NCBI RefSeq assembly: GCF_009728995.1
Contig: NZ_VTZW01000010.1
Span: 62,001 to 126,000 of the forward strand
Length of the DNA: 64,000 nucleotides
DNA from: Streptomonospora sp. PA3
GTDB taxonomy: Bacteria; Actinomycetota; Actinomycetes; Streptosporangiales; Streptosporangiaceae
Direction: 5' to 3'
Part shown: piece after piece, positions 1 through 9,237 of the stretch
How positions within the stretch are numbered: the first letter of the stretch is position 1
Layout: every line of letters begins with the position of its first letter
Made by a program: the position numbers and the translations under genes
Notes under the pieces: generated by a model
Database searches by the model: none
The model's input: only the letters and a program-made list of their open reading frames with translations
Told to the model about the DNA's origin: nothing

Positions 1-1
1 C

Positions 2-349
2 GTCGAGCCGATGGAGGGGCCGGCGGGCCTGGCCGCCGAACGCAAGCTGCTGCGCAGCGTCTTCTTCAAAGGGCTCGCCGCGGCCGTCGTCGAGGCGCTG
101 GAGGCGGGGCGCGCCGCCGGCTGCGAGGAGTGGCTGCGCGAGAACATCGCCGACGAGCTGGTCCGGGCCGACGCCGGAACGGTCCGCCGCCTGGTCGAGG
201 GCAGCCGCGTCCACGCCGCCCGCCGCACCGACGAGATGCGGGCCGCGGCCGACATGCTCACCGACCTGGGCGTAGCGCCGCTGATCAGCGGCGCCAGCCG
301 CGACCTGCTGCAGAACCTCCAGGAGCGGGCCGCGGACCCGACCGGATGA
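2..349 (+). CDS. C-terminal part of an NAD(P)-dependent oxidoreductase (DUF1932 type), cut by the window edge
   Basis: The frame is open to the first base, so only the last ~115 residues are present. The segment is helical and has the pattern KLLRSVFFKGLAA, then a linker, then H-ARR-DEMR-AADML-LG, which matches my memory of the C-terminal DUF1932 domain of 6-phosphogluconate-dehydrogenase-like reductases. In that family this domain follows an N-terminal NAD(P) Rossmann fold and supplies substrate and dimer contacts; the Rossmann part would lie upstream of the window. Substrate cannot be inferred. The assignment rests on pattern recall from a fragment, so it is moderate. Confidence 0.6.
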   Translation, partial: VEPMEGPAGLAAERKLLRSVFFKGLAAAVVEALEAGRAAGCEEWLRENIADELVRADAGTVRRLVEGSRVHAARRTDEMRAAADMLTDLGVAPLISGASRDLLQNLQERAADPTG

Positions 350-449
350 GCGCTCCGCGGGCAGCGGCCGCGATGCACCGCGGCGACGTTTGGGCGGGCC
401 GGGTTGCGGTAGCGATCCACCAGCGCCATCGGGCCCCCGCGAAAGGACG

Positions 450-962
450 ATGATGACCTCCATCGTGCACACGGTGAGCGAAGAGGAGCGCGAATACGAG
501 GGCGACGCGTCCCGGCCCACCGGGTCCTACGTCGTGACTCTGGCGGCCTACGGGGCGTGCGTCGCCGCGCTCGGCGCGCTCGCGCGCAGGCGCGGGCGGC
601 CGCTGCCGGAGTCGGTGTCGCCGTGGGACCTCGCCCTGGTCTCCGCCTCGACGCACAAGCTCTCGCGGCTGATCGCCAAGGATCCGGTCGCCAGTCCGCT
701 GCGCTTCCCCTTCACCCGCTTCAAGGGCGCCTCCGCCCCGGCGGAACTGCACGAGGAGGTGCGCGGCAAGGGGGCGCGGCACGCGATCGGCGAGCTGATC
801 ACCTGCCCGTTCTGCGTCGCCCAGTGGGTGGCGACCGCGCACGTGGCCGGGCTGGTCTTCGCGCCGCGCGCCACGCGCTTGGGCGCCGCCACGATGACCG
901 CCGTCGGACTCTCCGACTGGCTCCAGTTCGGCTACGCCTGGCTGCAGCAGCGCGCACAGTGA
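450..962 (+). CDS. DUF1360 family membrane-associated protein
   Basis: 170-aa protein of unknown function. The start ATG at 450 follows GAAAGGA at 441-447; an in-frame upstream start at 390 lacks a ribosome site. A hydrophobic segment (about residues 27-45) is followed by the family-like stretch SASTHKLSRLIAKD and by ITCPFCVAQWVA, with two cysteines close together, and a hydrophobic C-terminal part. DUF1360 proteins are small, widespread in actinomycetes and bacilli, and uncharacterised. The gene stands alone, 119 nt before the methyltransferase on the same strand. Family assignment is from the CPFC and HKLSRL patterns. Confidence 0.65.
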   Translation: MMTSIVHTVSEEEREYEGDASRPTGSYVVTLAAYGACVAALGALARRRGRPLPESVSPWDLALVSASTHKLSRLIAKDPVASPLRFPFTRFKGASAPAELHEEVRGKGARHAIGELITCPFCVAQWVATAHVAGLVFAPRATRLGAATMTAVGLSDWLQFGYAWLQQRAQ

Positions 963-1081
963 CGCGCACCCGGGCCCTGCCGGGCCGGAACCGAAGACCG
1001 AGCGGGCCCAGGCTTGACCGGCACCGCGCGGCGCGCGATTCTCGGGGCGCAGCGTCGCGTCCCACCCTCCAGGAGCCACCC

Positions 1082-1906
1082 GTGAACGAGCAGGATCCCG
1101 CCGTGCCCCAGGGCCCCGGCGGCGCCGCGATCGACCTGACCGTGCCGCACTCGGCCCGGGTGTGGAACTACTGGCTCGGCGGCAAGGACAACTACGCGGT
1201 CGATCGGGCCGCCGGCGACGACGTCCTGGCGCGCCTGCCCGACATCGCCGACGGGGCGCGCGCCGAGCGGGCGTTCCTGGTCCGGGTGATCCGCCATCTC
1301 GTCGCCGAGGCCGGAATCCGCCAGTTCCTGGATATCGGCACCGGCCTGCCGACCATGGACAACACCCACGAGGCGGCCCAGCGGCTGGCGCCGGAGTGCC
1401 GGGTCGTCTACGTCGACAACGACCCGTTGGTGATGGCGCACGCCCAGGCACTGCTGACCAGCACGTGCGAAGGGGCGACCGACTACATCGAGGCCGACCT
1501 GCGCGACCCGGAGACCATCCTGTCCCGGAGCGCGCGGACGCTGGACTTCGACCAACCGATCGGTCTGATGCTGCTGGGCGTGGTGAACCACATCGTGGAC
1601 GACGACGAGTCCTACTCCGCCGTCTCCCGCCTGGTCCGGGCCCTGCCCGCGGGCAGCCACATGGCCCTGACCCACTCCACGGCCGAGGTCCACGGTGAGC
1701 CGATGCTGCAGGTCATGCGCGAGATGAACGAACGGGGCGGCACCCCGATCACCGCGCGGGACCGGCGACGCATCGAGCGCTATTTCGACGGCACCGAACT
1801 GCTGGAGCCGGGGGTGGTCTCCTGCTCGCGCTGGCGCCCCGACGCGACCGACATCGGCACGCCGCCCGAGGTCTACCTCTTCGGCGGCGTCGGCCGGATC
1901 GGCTGA
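1082..1906 (+). CDS. SAM-dependent methyltransferase, Methyltransf_19 (DUF574) family
   Basis: 274-aa protein starting at GTG 1082 behind AGGAG at 1071-1075. It carries the family signature near the N-terminus (SARVWNYWLGGKDNYAVDR, about residues 22-40), a SAM-binding motif I (FLDIGTGLPT, about 81-90), and an acidic motif (VYVDNDP) for the ribose. The length is typical of this actinomycete family, which has many paralogs per genome and unknown substrates. A second paralog lies at 15064-15903. It is probably monocistronic and ends 28 nt before the convergent P450 gene. Confidence 0.85.
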   Translation: MNEQDPAVPQGPGGAAIDLTVPHSARVWNYWLGGKDNYAVDRAAGDDVLARLPDIADGARAERAFLVRVIRHLVAEAGIRQFLDIGTGLPTMDNTHEAAQRLAPECRVVYVDNDPLVMAHAQALLTSTCEGATDYIEADLRDPETILSRSARTLDFDQPIGLMLLGVVNHIVDDDESYSAVSRLVRALPAGSHMALTHSTAEVHGEPMLQVMREMNERGGTPITARDRRRIERYFDGTELLEPGVVSCSRWRPDATDIGTPPEVYLFGGVGRIG

Positions 1907-1934
1907 GCGCTCCGGCGGGGTGCGGGCGCGGGCC

Positions 1935-3146
1935 TCACCAGGCGACGGGCAGCTCGGTCAGGCCGCCGGTCACCGTTCGGCGGTTCCAGTCCAGCTCCCC
2001 GACCTCCGCGGCCAGGCGCATGTCCGGAAAGCGGGCGGGGAGCCGGGTGAACACGGCGTGCAGCTCGATGCGCGCCAGGGGCGCGCCGATGCAGTGCCGG
2101 GCGCCGTGGCCGAAGGCGAGGTGGGCGGCGGCGCGGCGCCCGGGGTCGAACCGCTCGGGGTCGGGGAAGACGGCGGGGTCGTGGTTGGCCGCCCCGGTGT
2201 CGAGCAGCACGAGGTCGCCGGCGCGCACGGGCGCACCGGCCAGGTCGAAGTCGGCGCGGGCGTAGCGGGGGATTCCTCCGGTGTTCTTGCCCGGCGCGCG
2301 CAGGATCTCCTCCACAGCGGTGCCGACCAGGTCGGGGTCGTCGCGCAGCCGCCGCCACCGGCCGGGCTCGGCCAGCAGCAGCAGCGCACCCCGGCCGATG
2401 GCCACGACCGTGGTCTCGTGCCCGGCGAACAGCAGGGCCATGCTCAGCATGGCCGCCTCGTCGTCGCCGACCCCCTCGGTCGCGCACAGCCGCGAGACCA
2501 CGTCGTCGCCGGGATCGCGGCGCTTACGGGCCACGAGGTCCTTGCCGTAGCCGAACAGCTCGGCCATCCCCTGCTCCGAGCGGGCGCGGTCGGTCGCGTC
2601 CGCGGCCGCCTGCGTCCAGGCGCGGAAGCGTTCGCGGTCGGCGTAGGGCACGCCGAGCAGTTCGCAGATGACCGCGATCGGCAGCGGCAGGGCCACAGCC
2701 CGGTGCAGGTCGGCGGGCGGTGCCTGCCGGGCGAGATCGTCGATCAGCTCGGCGGTGAGCGCTTCCACGCGGGGCCGCAGCGCCCGCATGCGCTTGGGCG
2801 AGAAGTGCGGCTGCAGGAGGGCGCGCATGCGGGCGTGGTCGGAGTGCTCGGTGCCGTAGTCGCCGACGGGTCCGCCGAAGAGCACCGACTCCCCCACCCG
2901 GGCGGCGCCGTCCGGGGCGGGGTGGGAGCGGCCGAGCCGGGCGTCGTCCAGCAGGTCGCGGACCAGCGCGTGGTCGGTGACCAGCCACGCCGCGTCGCCG
3001 ACCGCGGTGCGTACCCAGTGCACCGGGCCGCGGGCCAGGAGTTCGCGCTGCACGGGAGGCGAGTGCAGCGGGTCGGGCTGGTCGAACGGCAGCCGAACGG
3101 GAGGCGCGGCACCGCCTCCGGTGTTTACTTCGCTTTGTATACCCAT
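1935..3146 (-). CDS. Cytochrome P450
   Basis: 403-aa soluble bacterial P450. The I-helix oxygen-activation motif (LLFAGHETT), the K-helix ExxR (EEILR) and the heme-thiolate loop (FGHGARHCIGAPLAR) are all present and intact. The start at 3146 is the first residue of the conserved body; the longer open frame upstream runs into the divergent regulator and is not credible. No ferredoxin or reductase gene adjoins, so electron partners must be encoded elsewhere. The gene is transcribed away from a TetR regulator with a 52-nt gap containing repeated GTATAC boxes, which suggests control by that regulator. Substrate unknown. Confidence 0.93.
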   Translation of the reverse strand: MGIQSEVNTGGGAAPPVRLPFDQPDPLHSPPVQRELLARGPVHWVRTAVGDAAWLVTDHALVRDLLDDARLGRSHPAPDGAARVGESVLFGGPVGDYGTEHSDHARMRALLQPHFSPKRMRALRPRVEALTAELIDDLARQAPPADLHRAVALPLPIAVICELLGVPYADRERFRAWTQAAADATDRARSEQGMAELFGYGKDLVARKRRDPGDDVVSRLCATEGVGDDEAAMLSMALLFAGHETTVVAIGRGALLLLAEPGRWRRLRDDPDLVGTAVEEILRAPGKNTGGIPRYARADFDLAGAPVRAGDLVLLDTGAANHDPAVFPDPERFDPGRRAAAHLAFGHGARHCIGAPLARIELHAVFTRLPARFPDMRLAAEVGELDWNRRTVTGGLTELPVAW

Positions 3147-3190
3147 ACTTAAACAAGAGCACGTGTATACTCGTATGTCAACAAAGAAGG
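3126..3190. promoter_or_regulatory. Divergent P450/TetR promoter with repeated GTATAC boxes
   Basis: The sequence GTATACCCATAC (3138-3149) is followed about 26 bp downstream by GTATACTCGTAT (3165-3176). Both contain the palindrome GTATAC. TATACT at 3166-3171 reads as a -10 hexamer towards the TetR gene, and its complement reads as TATACA towards the P450 gene. This is an inferred operator; no binding data can be deduced. Confidence 0.4.
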
Positions 3191-3198
3191 GAGTGCTT

Positions 3199-3816
3199 GT
3201 GGGAGACGCCGCGAAGAAGGCGGACGCCCGGCCACAGGCCGACCGGACGGTACGCCGCCTGGGCCGCGCCGAGCGGCGCGAGCAGATCCTGGACGCGGCC
3301 ACCCGCGCGTTCGCGCGCTCCGGGTTCGCCGCCACCGGCCTGGACGACGTCGCCACCGAAGCCGGCGTCACCCGCGTGCTGCTTTACCGGCACTTCGAGT
3401 CCAAGGCGGCCCTGTACCGGGCGGTCCTGGAGCGCGCCTGCGAGCGCCTGCTGGAGCAGGTCGGGGCGGGCGACTATGACGACGCCTCGATCCCGACCCT
3501 GCTGGACGCGGCGGCCGCCGACCCCGACGGCTTCCGGCTGCTGTTCCGCCACGCCGCCCGCGAGCCGGAGTTCCGCGACTTCACCGACTCCCTGGCCGCC
3601 GCCTCCGCCGACATCACGCGCAAGAGCCTCGCCGCGCGGCTGCCCGAGGGACCCTGGACCGACTGGGCCTCGCGGCTGGTACCGGCTGTGGCGATCGAGT
3701 CGGTCATCGCCTGGCTGGACTCCGGCCGGCCCGATCCCGGCACCGCCGCCGAGCGCATCAGGGCGGCGGTGCACGGCGTCATCGACGCAGCCGGGCCGGA
3801 CTACGGCTCCACATAG
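3199..3816 (+). CDS. TetR family transcriptional regulator
   Basis: 205-aa regulator. The N-terminal helix-turn-helix reads RREQILDAATRAFARSG, then LDDVATEAGVTRVLLYRHFESKAALY, a classic TetR domain at about residues 20-65. The helical C-terminal ligand domain is variable. I chose GTG 3199 because AAGGGAG lies 5 nt upstream and the putative -10 hexamer (3166-3171) would place the transcript start beyond the alternative ATG 3175. The gene is divergent from the P450 gene, so it probably represses the P450, its own gene, or both. Ligand unknown. Confidence 0.88.
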   Translation: MGDAAKKADARPQADRTVRRLGRAERREQILDAATRAFARSGFAATGLDDVATEAGVTRVLLYRHFESKAALYRAVLERACERLLEQVGAGDYDDASIPTLLDAAAADPDGFRLLFRHAAREPEFRDFTDSLAAASADITRKSLAARLPEGPWTDWASRLVPAVAIESVIAWLDSGRPDPGTAAERIRAAVHGVIDAAGPDYGST

Positions 3817-3894
3817 CGGCCCGCGCGCGGGCGGGCGGCGCGGCTTGCCAGAAACCCGCCGTGCACCCGCTTCTCAAACAGGACGTAGCGGCCG

Positions 3895-3913
3895 CCCCGC
3901 CGCACAGGCGGGG
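3895..3913. terminator. Short GC hairpin between convergent TetR and gdhA genes
   Basis: A 7-bp perfect stem (CCCCGCC/GGCGGGG) with loop GCACA abuts the stop codon of the glutamate dehydrogenase gene and lies 78 nt after the TetR stop. No T-tract follows on either strand, so terminator function is only likely. Confidence 0.4.
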
Positions 3914-5485
<1,572 letters not shown>

Positions 5486-5532
5486 TCAGCGGTGGCCCCG
5501 GTGGGCGCAGCGCACGCGGACCGGGCCGGCGG

Positions 5533-6426
5533 TTACCGGAAGGTGTCCTTCAGCTTCTCTCCGGCCGGTTTGGCCTGCGGCGGCTGCTTGGGCGCCTCGC
5601 CCGAGTCCCCGCGCGAGGTCACGTACTGGTGCGGCTGGGGCGCGGGAGCCGACGCCTTGCCGCCCAGCGGCGCGGGGTCGGCCATGAACTCGAAGGAGTG
5701 GCGGCCGTCGGGCGCCTGCCCGGACGCCCAGGGCCCCTGGTCGGCCTCGGCGCCGTCGGAGAGGTGCCACTGGGTGCGGGCGTGTTCCTGGTTCTCCTCG
5801 TCGAACAGGGCGTCGGGCGCGATGGGGCCCTCCACTCCGTCCTCCTGCAGCTGCTCGATGGCGGCCAGCCACTGGTTCTGGTGCACGGTGTCGCGCGCCA
5901 GGTTGAACCGCAGCATCTCCTTGACACCGGGGTCGTCGGTCATGTGGTAGAGCCGCGCGGTCTGCAGCCGCCCCTGGGCCTCGGCTGCGACGTTGGCGCG
6001 GAAGTCGGCCATCAGGTTGCCGCTGGCGATGATGTACTTGCCGTTCCAGGGCGTCCCCGCGGAGTCGGCGGGCACCGCTCCCCCGCCGCCGACGATGGCG
6101 TGCTGGGGATTCATGCCGCCCACCACGGCCGCCACGGCCGGGTCCTTGACCGCTTCGGCGGTGATGTCGTCCGGAGCGCCTTCGAGCAGCCGGCCCACCA
6201 TCGTGGCCAGCATCTCGACGTGGCCGATCTCCTCGGTGGCCACGTCCATGATGAGGTCCTTGTACTTGCCCTCCATGCGGCAGTTCCAGCCCTGGAACAG
6301 GTATTGCATGGTCACCGTCATCTCGCCCCACGCACCGCCGATGAGCTCCTGGAGCTTCATGGCGTAGAGCGCGTCGGGCTTCTCGGGCTTGGCGGTGAAC
6401 TGCAGTTCGCTGGTGTGACGAAACAC
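5533..6426 (-). CDS. Manganese (non-heme) catalase
   Basis: 297-aa ferritin-like dimanganese catalase that dismutates hydrogen peroxide. Start GTG 6426 gives the usual N-terminus (VFRHTSELQF) and has AGGGGGAG upstream. The four-helix metal ligands are visible: Glu in GGAWGEMTV, Glu and His in ATEEIGHVEM, Glu in NVAAEAQGR, and His in NLARDTVHQNQW. The C-terminal tail is rich in Pro, Gln and Lys, as often seen in this family. It is transcribed away from the pectate lyase gene. The context gives no hint of peroxide regulation. Confidence 0.93.
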   Translation of the reverse strand: MFRHTSELQFTAKPEKPDALYAMKLQELIGGAWGEMTVTMQYLFQGWNCRMEGKYKDLIMDVATEEIGHVEMLATMVGRLLEGAPDDITAEAVKDPAVAAVVGGMNPQHAIVGGGGAVPADSAGTPWNGKYIIASGNLMADFRANVAAEAQGRLQTARLYHMTDDPGVKEMLRFNLARDTVHQNQWLAAIEQLQEDGVEGPIAPDALFDEENQEHARTQWHLSDGAEADQGPWASGQAPDGRHSFEFMADPAPLGGKASAPAPQPHQYVTSRGDSGEAPKQPPQAKPAGEKLKDTFR

Positions 6427-6739
6427 AGGCGACTCCCCCTGAGGTCGACCTGGGATGTCCGCGCAATCGCCGTCCGTGGCGGTTGGGGAACGCGGACCCG
6501 GTGTGCGTCGGCCGCTACCCGGCCCCCCGCGGTCAATTCGCCTGTCGTGCGTCTCCGTGGGAAGCACGCCTGGAACCCCCTTGACGGGGCCGGGGGGACG
6601 GGTCAAGGTAGCTCGGTAAGCGATTTCCCCTTATCATCCCCCGGTATATCCCTGGAATATCCACAAAGTTCGCAAAAGAGCCGGAAATCGCTTACCGAAA
6701 TCGGGGGGTGCCGTCCACCCACCGTCGGAGGGAATCCGA
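6427..6739. other. Divergent intergenic region between catalase and pectate lyase
   Basis: 313 bp, less GC-rich than its surroundings between about 6605 and 6700. It holds the ribosome-binding sites of both genes and a 15-bp inverted repeat described separately. No small gene with a credible start was seen. Confidence 0.7.
6614..6697. promoter_or_regulatory. Perfect 15-bp inverted repeat upstream of the pectate lyase gene
   Basis: CGGTAAGCGATTTCC at 6614-6628 recurs as its exact complement at 6683-6697, with 54 bp between the arms. The right arm ends 43 nt before the GTG start. Either two oppositely oriented operator half-sites or a long RNA hairpin in the leader would fit. The intervening AT-rich stretch (TATATCC, GAATATCC) could hold the promoter, so a repressor bound to both arms would bracket it. 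Confidence 0.55.
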
Positions 6740-8059
6740 GTGAACAGAGCAGCCGGCCTCCTCGCCACCGCCGCCGGGGCGGCGCTGGTGGCCACCGCAC
6801 TACCCGCCGCCGCATCGCCTGCCGACGGCGGGCACCAGGACCGCCCCGGGCACGGGCACCACGGCCGCGACCTCGGGCGCGAGGTGCTGGGGCCCCGCGA
6901 CGGGTGGGGCGCCGCCGAGGGCGGGACCACCGGCGGCGCCGCGGCCGACGCCGACAACGTCTTCACCGTCGATACCTGGGCGGAACTGCAGCAGGCCGTC
7001 CGGGGCGACCAACCCAAGATCGTCTACGTCGAGGGCGACATCAGCGCCATGACCGACGCGGACGGCGACGCCCTCTCCTGCTCCGACTTCGACGATCCGG
7101 CCTACAGCTGGGAGGAGTACGTCGAGACCTACGACCCCGCCGCGGGCTGGGAGGGCGAGGCCGCCGGCCCGCTGGAGGAGGCCCGGCAGCGCTCCTATGA
7201 CGCCCACCGCTCCCACGTGATGCTGCGGCCGGGATCCAACACCACCGTCGTCGGCGTCGGCGAGGCCTCGATCAGCGACGGGTTCGTGCTGCTGGAGAGT
7301 GTGCGGAACGTCATCATCCGCAACCTCGGCATCCACGACGCCTACGACTGCTTCCCCAACTGGGACGGAGAGGCCTGGGACGCCCAGTACGACAACCTGG
7401 AGGTCTCGCGCACCGAGCACGTGTGGCTGGACCACCTCTCGCTCTCCGACGGCGGCAACTACGACAGCGGCTTCCCCGTCGTCCACGGCCGGCGGGTCGA
7501 GCACCACGACGGCCTGCTCGACGTGGTGCGCGCCAGCGACATGGTGACCATCTCCTGGAACCGCCTCGAAGGCCACGACAAGACGATGCTGATCGGCAAC
7601 ACCGACAGCGACCGCTACGACGAGTGGGACAAGCTGCGCGTCACGGTGCACCACAACCGCTTCCACAACGTCACTCAGCGGGCCCCGCGCGTGCGCTACG
7701 GCCAGGTGCACGTCTACAACAACCTCTACACCCACACCGCCGGCGCGCCCTACGACTACCAGTACTCCCTCGGCGCGGGCGTGGAGTCCCACCTCTACGC
7801 CCAGAACAACAGCTTCCGGCTGGAGGGCGTCGCGCCCGGCGAGGTGATCCAGTCCTGGCGCGGCACCGTCATCCACGAGGAGGGCAGCGTGTTCAACGGC
7901 CGGCGCACCGACCTGCTGGCCGCCTACAACGCCGCCAACCCCGACACCGCGCTCGCCGAGGACACCAGCTGGACCCCGCCGCTGCACGGCGTCGTCCACC
8001 CCGCCCGCGCTGTGCCCGCCCTGGTCGAAGCCAAGGCCGGCGCCGGCAACGCCCGCTGA
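6740..8059 (+). CDS. Secreted pectate lyase, polysaccharide lyase family 1
   Basis: 439-aa extracellular enzyme that cleaves polygalacturonate by beta-elimination. Residues 1-27 form a signal peptide (charged start, Ala-rich core, PAAAS end), followed by a His/Gly/Asp-rich linker. The parallel beta-helix body shows PL1 motifs: NTTVVGVGEASISDG, the calcium-binding segment VWLDHLSLSDG, DGLLDVVRASD-MVTISWN, and the catalytic arginine block TQRAPRVRYGQVHVYNN. Start GTG 6740 has GGAGGGAA upstream. A perfect inverted repeat sits just upstream, and a sugar importer and LacI regulator follow in the opposite orientation, so uptake of pectin breakdown sugars is plausible but unproven. Confidence 0.92.
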   Translation: MNRAAGLLATAAGAALVATALPAAASPADGGHQDRPGHGHHGRDLGREVLGPRDGWGAAEGGTTGGAAADADNVFTVDTWAELQQAVRGDQPKIVYVEGDISAMTDADGDALSCSDFDDPAYSWEEYVETYDPAAGWEGEAAGPLEEARQRSYDAHRSHVMLRPGSNTTVVGVGEASISDGFVLLESVRNVIIRNLGIHDAYDCFPNWDGEAWDAQYDNLEVSRTEHVWLDHLSLSDGGNYDSGFPVVHGRRVEHHDGLLDVVRASDMVTISWNRLEGHDKTMLIGNTDSDRYDEWDKLRVTVHHNRFHNVTQRAPRVRYGQVHVYNNLYTHTAGAPYDYQYSLGAGVESHLYAQNNSFRLEGVAPGEVIQSWRGTVIHEEGSVFNGRRTDLLAAYNAANPDTALAEDTSWTPPLHGVVHPARAVPALVEAKAGAGNAR

Positions 8060-8110
8060 CCCCCGGCCCGAGCCGCCGGCCAACCCGGCCGCCGCCCGAA
8101 CCGGCCGCCG

Positions 8111-8140
8111 CCCCGCCTCCCTTCGTGCGGGGAGGCGGGG
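8111..8140. terminator. Bidirectional GC hairpin between pectate lyase and permease genes
   Basis: An 11-bp perfect stem (CCCCGCCTCCC/GGGAGGCGGGG) with an 8-nt loop lies between two convergent genes, 51 nt after the lyase stop and 26 nt from the permease stop. No T-run is present, as is common for actinomycete terminators. Confidence 0.7.
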
Positions 8141-8166
8141 CCGGTGGTGCGTGCGGATCCGTGCGG

Positions 8167-9180
8167 TCAGGCCCGCTTCCAGTTCTTCAGGCTGTCGATG
8201 GCCACGGCGAGGACGATCACGCCGCCCTTGATGATGAGCTGGTAGAAGTAGGGCACGTTCATCAGCAGCAGGCCGTTGCTGAGCACGCCCATGATCATGG
8301 CGCCGATCAGGGTGCGCTGGACGGTGCCGATACCGCCCATGAGGCTCGTCCCGCCGAGGACGACCGCGGCGATCGCGTCCAGCTCGTAGGTCTCGCCGGC
8401 CGTGGGCTGGCCCGACATCACGCGTGCGGAGAAGATGACCCCGGCCAGGCCGGCGCAGGCGCCGGCGATGACGTAGACCCGCACCAGCGTCCACTTCACC
8501 TTGATCCCGGCCAGCCGGGCCGCCTCCGGGTTGCCGCCGATGGCGTAGACCTCGGTGCCGAAGCGCGTGTGGCGCAGCACGAACCACAGCACGAGGTAGA
8601 GGCCCAGCATCACCACCACCGGAACGGGCACGCCCGCGATGAAGCCGCTGCCCATGAGCCGGAAACCGAGGTCGTCGGCCAGCAGCGGCTGGCCGTCGGT
8701 GAGCAGGTAGGCGGTACCGCGCAGGTAGGTCAGGCCGCCGAGGGTGACGATGAACGCCGGCAGCGCGAGGTAGGCGATGAGTGCGCCGTTGAGCAGGCCG
8801 AACAGCGCGCCGACGGCGATCCCGCCCGCCACGCACAGCACCGAGGGCAGCCCCGCGGTCCACAGCAGGACCGAGACGATGCCGCACACCGCCAGGTTGG
8901 AGCCCACGGACAGGTCGATCCCGCGGGTGAGGATGACCAGGGTCATCCCCGCGGCCAGGATCGCGTTGATCGAGGCCGCCCGCGCGATGTTGAAGACGTT
9001 GGTGAACGTCAGGAAGTTGGGTGCGAGCACCGCCATCAGCACGATCATCAGCACCAGCACGCCGAGGATGCCGTAGCGGTCCCACAGCCTCGCGAACCGC
9101 GGCCGGCCCGCGCGCGGAGGGGCTATGCCGGCCGCCTCGGTGGTCGGTGCCGGCTTCCCGGCACGACTCGTCTCGGTCAT
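8167..9180 (-). CDS. rbsC: Ribose-type sugar ABC transporter permease
   Basis: 337-aa membrane protein of the RbsC/BPD_transp_2 family. After a ~35-residue cytoplasmic tail it has about nine or ten hydrophobic segments. The family patterns AAGMTLVILTRGIDLSVGS and the EAA-like cytoplasmic loop (ELDAIAAVVLGGTSLMGG) are clear. AAGGATC precedes the ATG. It is the last gene of a four-gene minus-strand operon (isomerase, binding protein, ATPase, permease) and would form the membrane channel of the importer. The substrate is not readable from sequence; this family includes importers for ribose, xylose, fructose, allose and galactofuranose. Confidence 0.9.
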   Translation of the reverse strand: MTETSRAGKPAPTTEAAGIAPPRAGRPRFARLWDRYGILGVLVLMIVLMAVLAPNFLTFTNVFNIARAASINAILAAGMTLVILTRGIDLSVGSNLAVCGIVSVLLWTAGLPSVLCVAGGIAVGALFGLLNGALIAYLALPAFIVTLGGLTYLRGTAYLLTDGQPLLADDLGFRLMGSGFIAGVPVPVVVMLGLYLVLWFVLRHTRFGTEVYAIGGNPEAARLAGIKVKWTLVRVYVIAGACAGLAGVIFSARVMSGQPTAGETYELDAIAAVVLGGTSLMGGIGTVQRTLIGAMIMGVLSNGLLLMNVPYFYQLIIKGGVIVLAVAIDSLKNWKRA

Positions 9181-9237
9181 AGTGATCCTTGGTTGTCGGG
9201 AGGGTGGGAGTCGGGGGGACGGGGGCGGTCGGGCGGC

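Noticed and set aside
3175-3198. ATG 3175 as the TetR start
   Set aside because: No ribosome site, and a candidate -10 hexamer overlaps just upstream so the transcript would begin at about this point; GTG 3199 has AAGGGAG at proper spacing.
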